From: Silene conica
Lineage: Eukaryota > Streptophyta > Magnoliopsida > Caryophyllales > Caryophyllaceae
DNA: 64,000 nt
Direction: 5' to 3'
Assembly: GCA_029255685.2 (NCBI GenBank)
Contig: CM055314.2
Coordinates: forward strand, 1,878,399 to 1,942,398
In this document: positions 32,963-43,469 of the stretch, in pieces
Layout of the letters: every line of letters begins with the position of its first letter
Position numbering within the stretch: the stretch's first letter is position 1
Notes under the pieces: generated by a model
What the model was told of the DNA's origin: nothing
Seen by the model: the letters and a program-made list of their open reading frames with translations, nothing else
Databases searched by the model: none
Made by a program: the position numbers and the translations under genes

Positions 32963-34969
32963 CATAGATTCATATCACCAACTCTCTTGTTCCTAGTTTT
33001 TCTGGAATCTTTCTAACCAACCAAATCAGATGGGCATATTCAGGGGATCCTAACATTGTTTCCTGGCGGATCTGTTGTTCACATTTGACACTGGCCTGGC
33101 GATGTAGGTTCATGTAGCTTGATTCAGTGTGCTAGGTTGTTCCATTAAGAGTGACAACGTGCTACTGCTCGGACCTCCCAATGTATAAAAAGGTGTTATC
33201 TAATTATTTGTGCTGTTTTGAGGATGCCGCGATCAACCCTATACTCTTCAGTATGCTCTGTATTTCCTTCCCCTGTTTTCTGTCGTTAGCCCGTCTGTAT
33301 TTCCTTCCCCTGTTTTCTGTCGTTAGCCCGGGGTAGCGCATTGACAGTAGTCTAGATTGACACTTTTTTTCTTTATATAGAAGTTTTGACCACTTTGTGG
33401 TTGTCCTGCGATCAGCAAATGTTCCATACAAATATTGTAAGTTTCAGATTAAAGGGTATTCTGTAAGAGGTCATTATTTAACTAAACGCATTTTTTTTGT
33501 CAGCGGGAAATAAAGACTGTACTACGTTCCAAGAACCTCCCGTGCTAGGCTATGGACTATCTTATCTATGTTTCTGGATACAAAACTAACAGCAGGTCTT
33601 GCTTATGACGGGTTAATCCCATCACAAATTTGTGACCTCTCACAAAGAGGGAGAGGTGGGGCACCCTTCATGTGCTTTTCTACTTACCTCTCATGGATAT
33701 TTTGTGAGAGGAAACGATATCCGTCACAAGCCACCGTCACAAATGAGAATTTGTGCAAAACTAATACTTAAACAATGAAAATTAGGGGATACAACTCATA
33801 CAAGGATAATATCTACTATGATGTCCTCAATTTGGTGATGTTTTGCTCCGGCGTTGTAATTTGAAGGACACGTCGGGCCATTAGTGAAATCTCAAGGTGA
33901 TGTAATTCTCCGTTTACTTGTCCAAACCAAAACCTTTCAAAGGCCCAATCCTTCGACTTGAATAGCTGATTTCGCATACTCTTTAAATGAATAGACTCGT
34001 GTTCAATTTGCACAACATCGTGTTGATAGTAATGTTTTTAGGGCATTTGAAAATTAACCAATTTGTTCAACTTTTAAAATCCGAACTTGTGATCTTTAGT
34101 AACTAATCAACTTTTGTTGATAACGAACATCCAAAAATCATCATTAAGAAGTGGATGGTACATCCGATGTATTACCTCCAATTTTATAGTTTTTGAGTAT
34201 TATAGACTATAGTGAAATTTTTGAGTTTTGTTTTAGAAATTATGAATTTTTCTATAAAGTTTTTGAGTTTAATTATTTAAACATTACACACTAAAAATTC
34301 ACAAAAAAACCTCAAAAATATTACATACTCCTAAGTTTAGTTCAATTTGACTTAGGATGGAAAAAAGCTAAAATCTAACTTATAAACTTTAATATGCTAA
34401 AAAATATATATATTTGCTCTAAAACAGATGAAGTTTTAGGTAATAAGCTCAAAAAAAAATACATATATGCTCAAAAAACAAAAAATTGGAGGTACTACTC
34501 CGATCTATGTTATTTTTTCTCTCATTAAAATTATCGTTAAAATACATAGAACCACAATTTGTGAGTCGATGTTGAAACTAAAACACAAAATGAATAGTAT
34601 TATCTTACATTTTTACTAATTATTTTCTTGTTAAACATATTGATGAATTTCCTTGTCAATCGGCAAAATGCACTGTAAATCTGTAATTGAGTGATTAAAA
34701 ATAAACATTTAAACTGTACACTTGGACCAATTACTGGCCTCTGATTTCATATTAAACAAAACAAAATTAATAATTAATTAACTGTTTAATTTTCTTCAAC
34801 TAAATTTAGCAATCTATCTTCCTAATCAATCAATCTGCTCCTCTGAGAGGTTTGCCTAAATTCCAATCAATGTCTTTTCTGTTTTCTCATTTCCCCACTT
34901 TTTCCTTTTCTTTTTCCTAAGCAACCATCTAATGATTACAAAAAAATACAGAGTAGAATTTATTTTCCT
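32963..34969. other. Intergenic region between ABC1 kinase and PP2C
   Basis: No gene is seen. It contains a 36-bp direct duplication (TATTTCCTTCCCCTGTTTTC, starting near 33260 and 33297) and a CGTCACAA-type MITE copy (about 33605-33760, ending CGTCACAAATGAGAATTTGTG). The rest is AT-rich sequence. The PP2C promoter and a non-coding first exon probably lie in the last few hundred bases, where CT-rich text occurs. Confidence 0.5.
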
Positions 34970-35580
34970 TGGGTTCTTTTGATTTTTACTGCATATTCAG
35001 GTAATTTTGTGGCACCCACTTCGAAAGTTTTCATCTTGTGTAACTTCAAAATTTACCCTTTTCTATTCTCATTTTGATTGATGGATTTGATTAGACCTTT
35101 CTGTTGGTTTTGATCTTAGTTTATAATTTGGGTCCATTTTCGATCAGTAAGTCTAGCTTAAGATGAGTATCCGTGTTAAAAAGGGTAAAGTACTTGATTT
35201 TTACTGCATATTCAGGTAATTTTGTGGCACCCACTTCGAAAGTTTTTATCTTGTGTAATTTCAAAATTTACCCTTTTCTATTCTCATTTTGATTGTTGGA
35301 TTTGATTAGACCTTTCTGTTGGTTTTGATCTTAGTTTATAATTTTGGGTCCATTTTGGGTTCTTTTGATTTTTACTGCATATTCAGGTAATTTTGTGTTA
35401 CCCACTTCGAAAGTTTTTATCTTGTGTAACTTCAATATTTACCCTTTTCTATTCTCATTTTGATTGATGGATTGATTAGACCTTTCTGTTGGTTTTGATC
35501 TTAGTTTATAGTTTTGGGTCCATTTTTGTCGATCAATAAGTCTTGCTTAAGATGGAGTATCCGTCTTAAAAAGGGTCAAA
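34970..35580 (+). repeat. Three direct repeats of about 165-220 bp upstream of PP2C
   Basis: Each unit runs GATTTTTACTGCATATTCAGG, CACCCACTTCGAAAGTTTT(C/T)ATC, TTTACCCTTTTCTATTCTC, CCTTTCTGTTGGTTTTGATC. Units start near 34982, 35197 and 35367. They are very similar, so the duplication is recent. They precede a plausible acceptor (TGATGGTTTCAG, about 35683) and so probably lie in a 5'-UTR intron of PP2C. Confidence 0.85.
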
Positions 35581-35868
35581 TATTATCTCATGTTTAAATG
35601 AGAAATTGTGTACAATATAAATAGTTGAATTTGAATATGATTGTGGGTATTAGTCTTACTGTTAATACTTTTGATGGTTTCAGGTTAGATTTAGTAATCA
35701 GTTGTTGGAGATGTATATCTAGATGGCTCAACCTTGAGTTTGGATAAGTTGATGAAGATTGGCTTATTATTGACTGCTGCTATTGTTATTGTTGCTAGTT
35801 TCATACATCATCATCAGGGTAAAGAGGATATTGGAAGTTGTTGGGTTTCTGAAAATTTGAGTAGTGAA

Positions 35869-38800
35869 ATGGGTTATCTTGATTCAGTTTTCCAATCTTC
35901 CAATCAAGCTCATGCTGAGGACCAACCCGTCAGTGGTGGCGGCCTCAGGTTCTTTCTTTTTCCTTGGTCACTGTCCCTTTGCATTGAATAAGATCTCGGT
36001 TCCTGTATTTTCATGTTATGGGGGTGTTTGGATACATAAACAGGAGGGAATGGAAGGGGAGGGGGAATGGAGTATGGGTGTGTCAATACGGTTTTCCTCC
36101 AAATCTTTCCAATGTTGGTGGAATTTTGATTTCGCTTGGAGGGAAAATGGATCCCTCCCCGTCCATTTACCACCACCCTTTTTTGATTTGATATCCCTCA
36201 ACACCCTTCCCCTCCCTCTCTCGTCCCTCGTTTCCCTCCAAATCTCCAATCTGCTCAAGCCCTTAAGATCAATAAGTGGTGATTTGCAAATTTTCGCCAG
36301 TTGTTTTATGCATTATGCATTGTAAATTTTGATATATGTTTGCTCAAGCTCGTCGTAATAAACTCCAGCGGAGCATTCGAAGGTATGCCTATCTAGAGGG
36401 GATAACTGTAATGAATCATACATGTAGCACAATTCTTTGGATTCTATATCAGTATAGCATGGGAAATATTAAACAAAAGAGTGTGGCATTTGTACTGCCA
36501 TTCATTTTTTGATTTTCTTTTTCTCCATTTCTTTAGATTGTTGTCATTTGTGAGGACATTCTGGTCATTATAGATCATAAATTTTTGTTTTCCCTGTGAG
36601 TTTCAACGCCGTGAAATCTGCTTGGTCGCTCTAGTTATTTTCCATGACAAACACGTCTTTTAAAGTGGTAGTTAGGCTGGCCTCAGAACAAGATTCGTAC
36701 AAGAGTTTGTGTTTTTAAGGTCTTCGTTTTATATATTTTAATTACTATAATATTTTAAAATGTTTTGGCCGTATAAATGGGTCAATTGCTCTAGTGATTT
36801 AGCTTTTTGATGTCGGGAACACCTTCCATTATTTCCTGTATGGTTAGGCCAAAGTATATCTTAAAAAGCTGGGTGCTTTTTTCCTCTTCTGTGCTTCCAG
36901 AAGCGTTATGTGTCATAACCAGCTTCAGAATCTTCCCCCGAGTTAGTTAAAGACTTGGAGCTTATCTTTCTGTGAGGCTATTCTTTCTATGCCGTGACAT
37001 CTTGTAATATTTGTTCGTATTTGCAACATCTTGTGCTTCTTAGAAGTTTATATTCATTCTCGAGGAAAGTACGTACCTTGTTTAACAGTTTAGGCAACAC
37101 CCCAACACTGATTTAATGCTGCCAGCCTTGATCACTAGTGACCTTTGTGAATAAATCCTCAATATGAAGCACATTTTGTTGTCTTCATAGAGTATCCTCT
37201 GAACTTCTCATTGGTGCCTTGACCTTGATTGTTGCCTTTGTACAATCTTCATCAATAGCTTTGATCGTATGTTTGCTGCTTTGTTACTCATTGTAGAGAA
37301 TGTCATGCTATGCTTCAGGTTCCATGGGTTGAGACTTGAGATGATGAGAGTTATCTTCACTATGGAACTACTGCCATAAAATCTGCCAGCTCCCCAATTT
37401 TTTTATCTGTAATTGTATTAGGGAACCTGTTGTAGATACCCAGGCATGTTCACATTTTGTTTGAAACCTTAAGGTGATGGTTGAGGCCACTATTATTAAT
37501 ATTTCTATTACGCTCCCTCACTCAAATTCCCGTTGGGCTTGAAGAGTGGTTAGTTTGCACAGGCTCCCTGTACCGTGTGCTGGTTTTCACTTCGTGGTTT
37601 TTTTTAGGGGTTTTGAGGTTGACAAGATTCGAACGCGTGACCTTCGGTCACACTGGCTCTGATACCATGATAGATGAACCATCTCAACCAAAACCCTAGG
37701 GTGATGGTTGAGGCCACTATTATTAATATTTCTATTATTGTTTGACCGTCAATCTTCTTAATGGTCTCTCTTGTCGCCTTGTCGGTATAATCTTTTTATC
37801 TTCCTTCTTGCGCTCGTGATTTTACTCAATAATAAACCCTTGATAGTATTAGATTACACTAGGTCAATAGGTCGTTAGTCAGATGTGTCGTTTGAACTAA
37901 TGTAGATGCTTTTGACTTACATAGAGTCATCCCAGTTTCTACTTGTTAGCAACACTAGTATAGGTTGCCTGGTAGCTATTCCTGTATGAATGAAGAGTAA
38001 AACATAAATTATCTCTTTATTAACGTTATTTCTCAAAAAAATGTTATTGATCGATAATGTCACACACATTTTATTGACAGTTACCACTTAACTAAGAATT
38101 TTGAGCAAGTTTTGCAAAAACTGTCGTATTGTAAGTTATCTTAAGAAATGGTGTTTAGGGTCATTACATCTTACCCCACCTTACTATAGCAGTGACTGTG
38201 ATAGACTGTTAGTAGCCCATACTCATTGTATTCGGAATTATTTGGGCATGCAGTCATCTAGATTGATAGATATTCACTATTTTTATTGGATTTTGATATT
38301 TAAGTTACTAATCACACATCTATCCTAACAGCCAGAATGGCAAGTTTAGCTACGGATATGCAAGCTCACCTGGGAAGAGATCATCAATGGAAGATTTTTA
38401 TGAGACAAGAATTGATGGTGTTGAGGGAGAAGTAGTTGGCCTGTTCGGTGTTTTTGATGGTATCCTTCCTCAATCTCTGCTCTTTTCTTTCTAGTTTAAT
38501 CACTTGTCTCCATACCTTGTCTGCCAATGTGACTGATGTGCCGCCAGTCCTCCATTTCCAGTTGCTCGGTGACATTGTCCCACTGTCCTACGGGATAGGT
38601 AGCACCAAAACGGACACGGGACACGGCATTTAAATATAATAAAATATATATTTTATGGTTATAAATAGGATTATTTCATGAGAATAATCCATCCTATGGG
38701 TGCCCTGCAAATATCACTTCATCCTTTCAATAATTCCAAATTAATCCATCCTATTCATCATTCTTCCCATAACAGTTTAATTGGAATTATTGATAGCGTG

Positions 38801-41800
38801 AATAAGATGGATTTAATTCATCGTTAGACTGTTATGGTAAGAAAGGTGAATAGGATGGATTAATTTGGAATTATTGATAGGGGAGTGATATTTGCAGGGC
38901 ACTCATAGGATGGATTATTCTCATGAAATAATCCTTATAAATAACGTATAATTTTATTTTTATCATGTATTTGAAGCTAAATCTAAACAAGTAAAGGTAC
39001 AATTCGACCTTTATTATAACTAATTTTAATTTTTCCACCCAAATTCATCTTTTAATCGTTTTTTTTTAAGTTTTATTCCTCGTCTAAACTATAATATGTT
39101 TAGACATGTGTCAATGAGTGTCGGGTGTCCGAGTGTCGGACACGGGACGGCTAATTAAGAGAAGTGTCCGTGCTACCTAGCCTACGAGTAGTGCTATTGC
39201 TACTATTACTATCCAAGGAAGTTGGACTCTGAAAGCCCAAAAGTTATAAATAGATTTATTTTATTCTTGATTGCATTAGCATTGCCTTAATCTTCTCCTG
39301 TTTATGTTTAAGTTTCACCCGTCTTTGTCTTTTCCTTACTTTTTTCCCATTTCAGGTCATGGCGGTGCTCGTGCTGCTGAGTATGTGAAGCACAATCTCT
39401 TCAGTAATCTGATTAAACACCCAAAGTTCATTTCCGATACCAAATCAGCAATAGGTTTGGAATCATATTGCATAATTACCCCTGTCAATGAGTTTTAAAA
39501 GAACAGGAATATTCTTCTTTTGTCTGATTTCTTTCTCTGTTTTTCCTTCCAGCTGAAACATATAGTCATACTGACTCAGAATTTCTAAAGTCCGAGAATA
39601 ACCAGAACAGAGATGCAGGATCAACGGCTTCCACTGCCATCCTTGTTGGCGATCGTTTATTGGTTGCAAATGTTGGTGATTCCAGGGCCGTTATATGTCG
39701 AGGCGGTGAAGGTAACAGCTGAATGTCGTTCTGTCTTCAACTCTTCGCAATATGTGCTTTCTGTTTCTTCACCAATATTTGTTAGTCTTATCATTGGTGA
39801 TGGTGTTTGGTTTGTTATGATTGCATCTCATCTATCTTGCATCTCTTGTAGCAATTGCTGTTTCTCGAGATCACAAGCCAGACCAAAGTGATGAACGACA
39901 ACGAATTGAGGATGCAGGCGGTTTTGTCATGTGGGCCGGTATGTAACCCTTCATCAAATTAATTGTTTCAGCCGGTGAAGTTGATTGGTATCTGATGACT
40001 GATATTCGTCACAGGAACTTGGAGGGTTGGAGGCGTTCTTGCTGTGTCTCGTGCATTTGGTGACAAACTCTTAAAGCAGTATGTTGTTGCAGACCCTGAG
40101 ATTCAGGTAATAGAATATCTGCGATACGATGTTTGCTTTCACTGATATGCTTCTGCTATTTTAATATTAAGGTTTTAAAAAAAATCACACTGATTTTGAT
40201 ACAAGAAGATTTTGGGTATCTCCTTACATTTTGTTTACTTTCCGTCTATGTTACTCCGACTCTTCTAATTTCCTCGCGTATTCGTGTCCGACACTCGACA
40301 CTCGACACTCGGACATGGGTATGACACATGGACACCTCATTTTAGACCAAAATGTGTATTTTTCAATAATAGCCGAGTCCGACACTTGGACACGTACCCC
40401 GTGTCAGGTACTTCTAAACGAGTCTGAGTAACATAGGACCGTTAATTCCATCTCTCGTGGTCAATTAATTCCTGACTAGTGCACACTGGTAAAAGGAGAA
40501 CAGTTTATTTTGCTAAGTGAAATCTGTCCTTGTTTTGCATTAGTTTCCGTCTTCCTGTCATTTGTTTTTATCGCGCTACCAAGAAAATGCTCTAAAGAAA
40601 CCCAATGACCCATTAGCTATCTCTGCCTCCACCAACCTGTTGGAATCTTGTTGGTTGTCTTTTTTTCTTTAAGGGCGCGCTTGGATGGGGTATAGTACTA
40701 ATAGTAGTATCCCCATAGAAATAGATAAGATAGGAAGTAGGATGCATGGGGAATCTCAAATGATTTGTCTTTATCTTCCCATGTGGGTTTTATTTGACCC
40801 GTCACAATCTTGTGACGGATATCGGCCTTCACAAATGAGAATTTGTGTAGTACTATAGTCATTGGGGATTGGGGATAATGAGGGTCAAAAGGCAAAACAA
40901 AGGATAAAAGGAGGGAATTGAGGGTAATGATTGCGTCTTACCACCCGCACCCTAGGTAGCACCAAAACGGACACGGACACGGACACGGACACGACACGGA
41001 CACGGGACACGGCATCCCATAAAATTTAGGACACGGGACATGGCATTTAAATATAATAAAATATATATTTTATGGTTATAAATAACGTATAATTTTATTT
41101 TTATCATGTACTAGAAGCTAAATTTGTACAAGTAAAGGTACAATTCGACCTTTACTCTAACTAATTCTCATTTTTCACCCAGAATCATCTTCCAATCGAT
41201 TTTTTTAAAACTTTTATTCCTCCTCTAAACTATAATATGTTTAGACATGTGTCCAACGAGTGTCGGGTGTCCGAGTGTCGGGTGTCGGTGTCGGACACGG
41301 GACGACTAATTAAGAGAAGTGTCAGTGCTTCCTAGCCCGCACCCCCCACCCCCCCTTACTTTTCCCCCAATGTAAGGTACATCTAAGGCTATTTTTTTGC
41401 TTCAAGTCACTAGTTCAATTTTAAGTCTTTTGCTTTATACATTTCCATGACGCCCCGGTTGTTTGGAACGTGCAGGAAGAGAAAGTAGACAGCTCTCTAG
41501 AGTTCCTAATCCTTGCAAGTGATGGACTGTGGGATGTAGTCACTAATGAGGTCTCTTTCTATTGACTTTATTCCTATTGCAATTTTATAATACATTTTTT
41601 TTTAGTTTTTGGTGACGAGGGGTTTAATCCCTCGGGCCCATGCATTCCCGCACCACCACATGGACCATGTAAGCCACCCCTTCGGGAGCTGCAGTGGCCA
41701 AGTGGTCATCGCTCCAGCTCGTAATCGAACCTGAGACCTCTCAACTCCTGCATTTCTGCAAGTTTTAAGGTTTAACTCAGTTACCACTGGACTAACACCA

Positions 41801-42122
41801 CTTGGTTAATTTTATAATACATTGCTTGGTGCCATGTTTTCATATGAGACGGTTATGTGGAGTGGTGTTGTAGGAAGCAGTAGCAATGGTGAAACCGATG
41901 CAGGATGCAGAGGAAGCAGCAAAGAAGCTGATGCAGGAAGCATATCAGAGAGGCAGTGCTGATAATATCACCTGTCTTGTTGTCCGCTTCTTAAATAACC
42001 CTGCCAACTCCTCAAGTCGGACTTCAGATAATCAAGGGGATTCCTCGAAAAGGCAAACAGCTAGCCGCGGTGATCCCTCAAATCAGGTTGTGGGCGGCGG
42101 CCAAGGCAATGCATCAAAATGA
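35869..42122 (+). CDS. Protein phosphatase 2C, PP2C59/WIN2-like
   Basis: Eight exons: 35869-35948, 38332-38459, 39356-39454, 39553-39711, 39852-39938, 40015-40106, 41476-41550, 41874-42122. Phases agree and the product is 322 residues (Arabidopsis PP2C59 is about 311). It is a Mg/Mn-dependent Ser/Thr phosphatase. Visible metal-site motifs are SSMED (E47), FDGHGG (D69), [17 protein letters not shown] (D205) and GSADNIT (D244). The start [11 protein letters not shown] fits the family start MGYLNSV. An in-frame ATG at 35752 would add 39 residues with a hydrophobic run (IGLLLTAAIVIVAS), probably 5' UTR. The C-terminal tail (Ser/Gln/Gly-rich, about 50 residues) is low complexity. WIN2-type enzymes act in immune signalling; that role is by analogy. 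Introns carry a TRIM, two hAT MITEs and a SINE. Confidence 0.93.
37464..37736 (-). mobile_element. TRIM miniature LTR retrotransposon
   Basis: Minus-orientation copy in PP2C intron 1. The right LTR is full (TGATAGATGAACC...TATTTCTATTA) and the left LTR lacks its outer part. The internal segment keeps the complement of the primer site (GGCTCTGATACCA) and of the B-box-like GGTTCGAATC (here GATTCGAACG). Both LTRs share GGCCACTATTATT, different from other copies, so they arose together. Confidence 0.85.
38595..39180. mobile_element. hAT-type MITE carrying a nested foldback element
   Basis: Its ends (TAGGTAGCACC, GTGCTACCTAG) and interior match the families at 13178 and 40952. The flanks CCTACGGG (38587-38594) and CCTACGAG (39181-39188) form an 8-bp duplication with one mismatch. 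The foldback element at 38667-38934 interrupts it. It lies in PP2C intron 2. Confidence 0.88.
38667..38934. mobile_element. Foldback element nested in the hAT MITE
   Basis: The terminal inverted repeats AGGATTATTTCATGAGAAT and ATTCTCATGAAATAATCC are bounded by an exact 8-bp duplication TTATAAAT (38659-38666, 38935-38942). The uninterrupted MITE at 40952 reads TTATAAATAACG here, which proves the insertion. A relative lies at 17310-17572. Confidence 0.92.
40244..40436. mobile_element. Short TIR element (TATGTTACTC(C)GACTC ends)
   Basis: TATGTTACTCCGACTC at the left is mirrored by GAGTCTGAGTAACATAG at the right. The interior has ACACTCGACACTCGGAC and CCAAAATGTGTATTT. Related text occurs near 42415-42565, in the other orientation. 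It lies in PP2C intron 6. Confidence 0.65.
40952..41335. mobile_element. hAT-type MITE, uninterrupted copy
   Basis: The ends CTAGGTAGCACC and GTGCTTCCTAG are flanked by a perfect 8-bp duplication CCCGCACC (40944-40951, 41336-41343). At 384 bp it is the reference copy for the family. A run of GGACAC repeats sits near the left end. It lies in PP2C intron 6. Confidence 0.93.
41597..41807 (-). mobile_element. SINE with perfect 16-bp target duplication
   Basis: Read on the minus strand it begins CCAAGTGGTGTTAGTCCAGT, with an A-box-like TTAGTCCAGTGGTAACTGAG and a B box AGGTTCGATTACG. It passes through GGGGTGGCTTACATGGTCC and ends in an A-rich tail. AATTTTATAATACATT flanks both sides (41581-41596, 41808-41823). 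Other copies are at 47869-48070 and 58040-58146. It lies in PP2C intron 7. Confidence 0.93.
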
Positions 42123-43469
42123 GACTTGGCAGGTCTTCTCTCGACAGTCTCCCAACGTGATTGTCGCTGCAAATAGATCACACTTCCCGGTTCCCACCAC
42201 TCTGTTCAAGTAATGAGCTGTTAAATTAGACAGGCAAGCTCACTATTATGAGTTTGAATGTTCATACTGAAAATATCCCTTTGTTATACTAGTTGTAATT
42301 TAGATTTCTAGAAACACAGCTTTATACTCTTTTCTTTGTATCTTTGGATATGCAATTGACTTTTGAGACATGTTGGAAACTAAATCAAAATATTATATTG
42401 ACTGTTTAATTCTATGTTAGTCCGAGACTTCGCTTAACTGTCGTGTCGCGTGTCAGACACGTGCCGTGTCGGCCACGACACGACACTTCAATTCAGACCA
42501 CGAAATAGAAAAATTCAGCCAAAATCGCCTTGTCGGACACGTGTTAGCGTGTCTGAGTAATAGTGGTTTAATTTGGTACTTGCAAACTATGGGTATAAAA
42601 AAGTCGAGTACTTGATATAAAAAAAAGGGTGTTTCTTAGGCGTGCTCAAAAGGCACGTGATACGATGCTAAATAGAGAAAAATTCTTAAAATGTTTCCCT
42701 TATTCGTTTCTTAATGTGTGCTACAAGGACACTTGTTAGAAAAATCGAAAAAAATGTCTGTCCTGGGCCAAATGGCCGATGAATGGCACAAAGTTGATTT
42801 CTTTGGCTGGAAAGTGGGCTAGAGAGTGTCGGAAAAAAAAGAGAAATGTCTCGAAAGGGGCGAGTTTGTAGCGAGATCACGTCTTTGGATATTTGCTAAT
42901 TTACCGGTTATGAATGACTGTCAATTAATTCCTCAAGCTTTTTCGGATTGAAGTTAGGGGTGTAACCGAGCCGATTTGAGTTCGAGCACGGGTAGGCTTG
43001 GGATCGGCTCGGAATTAATTTTGACCGATTTCGAGCCGAGCTGATTCCGAGGGCTCTACGAGTCGCTTCAGATCATTTACAGCCCTAGAAGTTATTAGCT
43101 TTGCTACTTGAAGCAATTTCGCCGTGGTTTTTTTCATACTCGAAGATAGAAGAAGGATTTGATACTGCAAGAAAGCAGCAAGGAAATGAAACTACAGATT
43201 TTGCTGATTGAGTGACTGTGTTCAGTAATCGAACTTTGCGATCCATTATTTGAGTTTTTCTAACTTTGTGTTCGGTGTGTGGATGAACATTCATTCAATC
43301 GATTCAGCTTTGCTGCAAATTCTTCTTACTTTTGCAATTTGCACCACTAAAAGAATGAACCAAAATATACAGAAGATTTATAATCCTGAGAATGATGATA
43401 CATCTCATTACAAAACTTCCTAAAGATTATGACTTCTGTACAGATGAATGGAATATACAAGATGGGGTC
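42123..43469. other. Convergent 3' region between PP2C and the histidine kinase
   Basis: No gene is seen. It holds the 3' UTRs of both genes and a fragment with GTGTCGGCCACGACACGACAC (42420-42570) related to the 40244 element. A GAGCCGA-rich hAT-like end (about 42955-43085) resembles bases 1-75 of the window. Confidence 0.5.
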
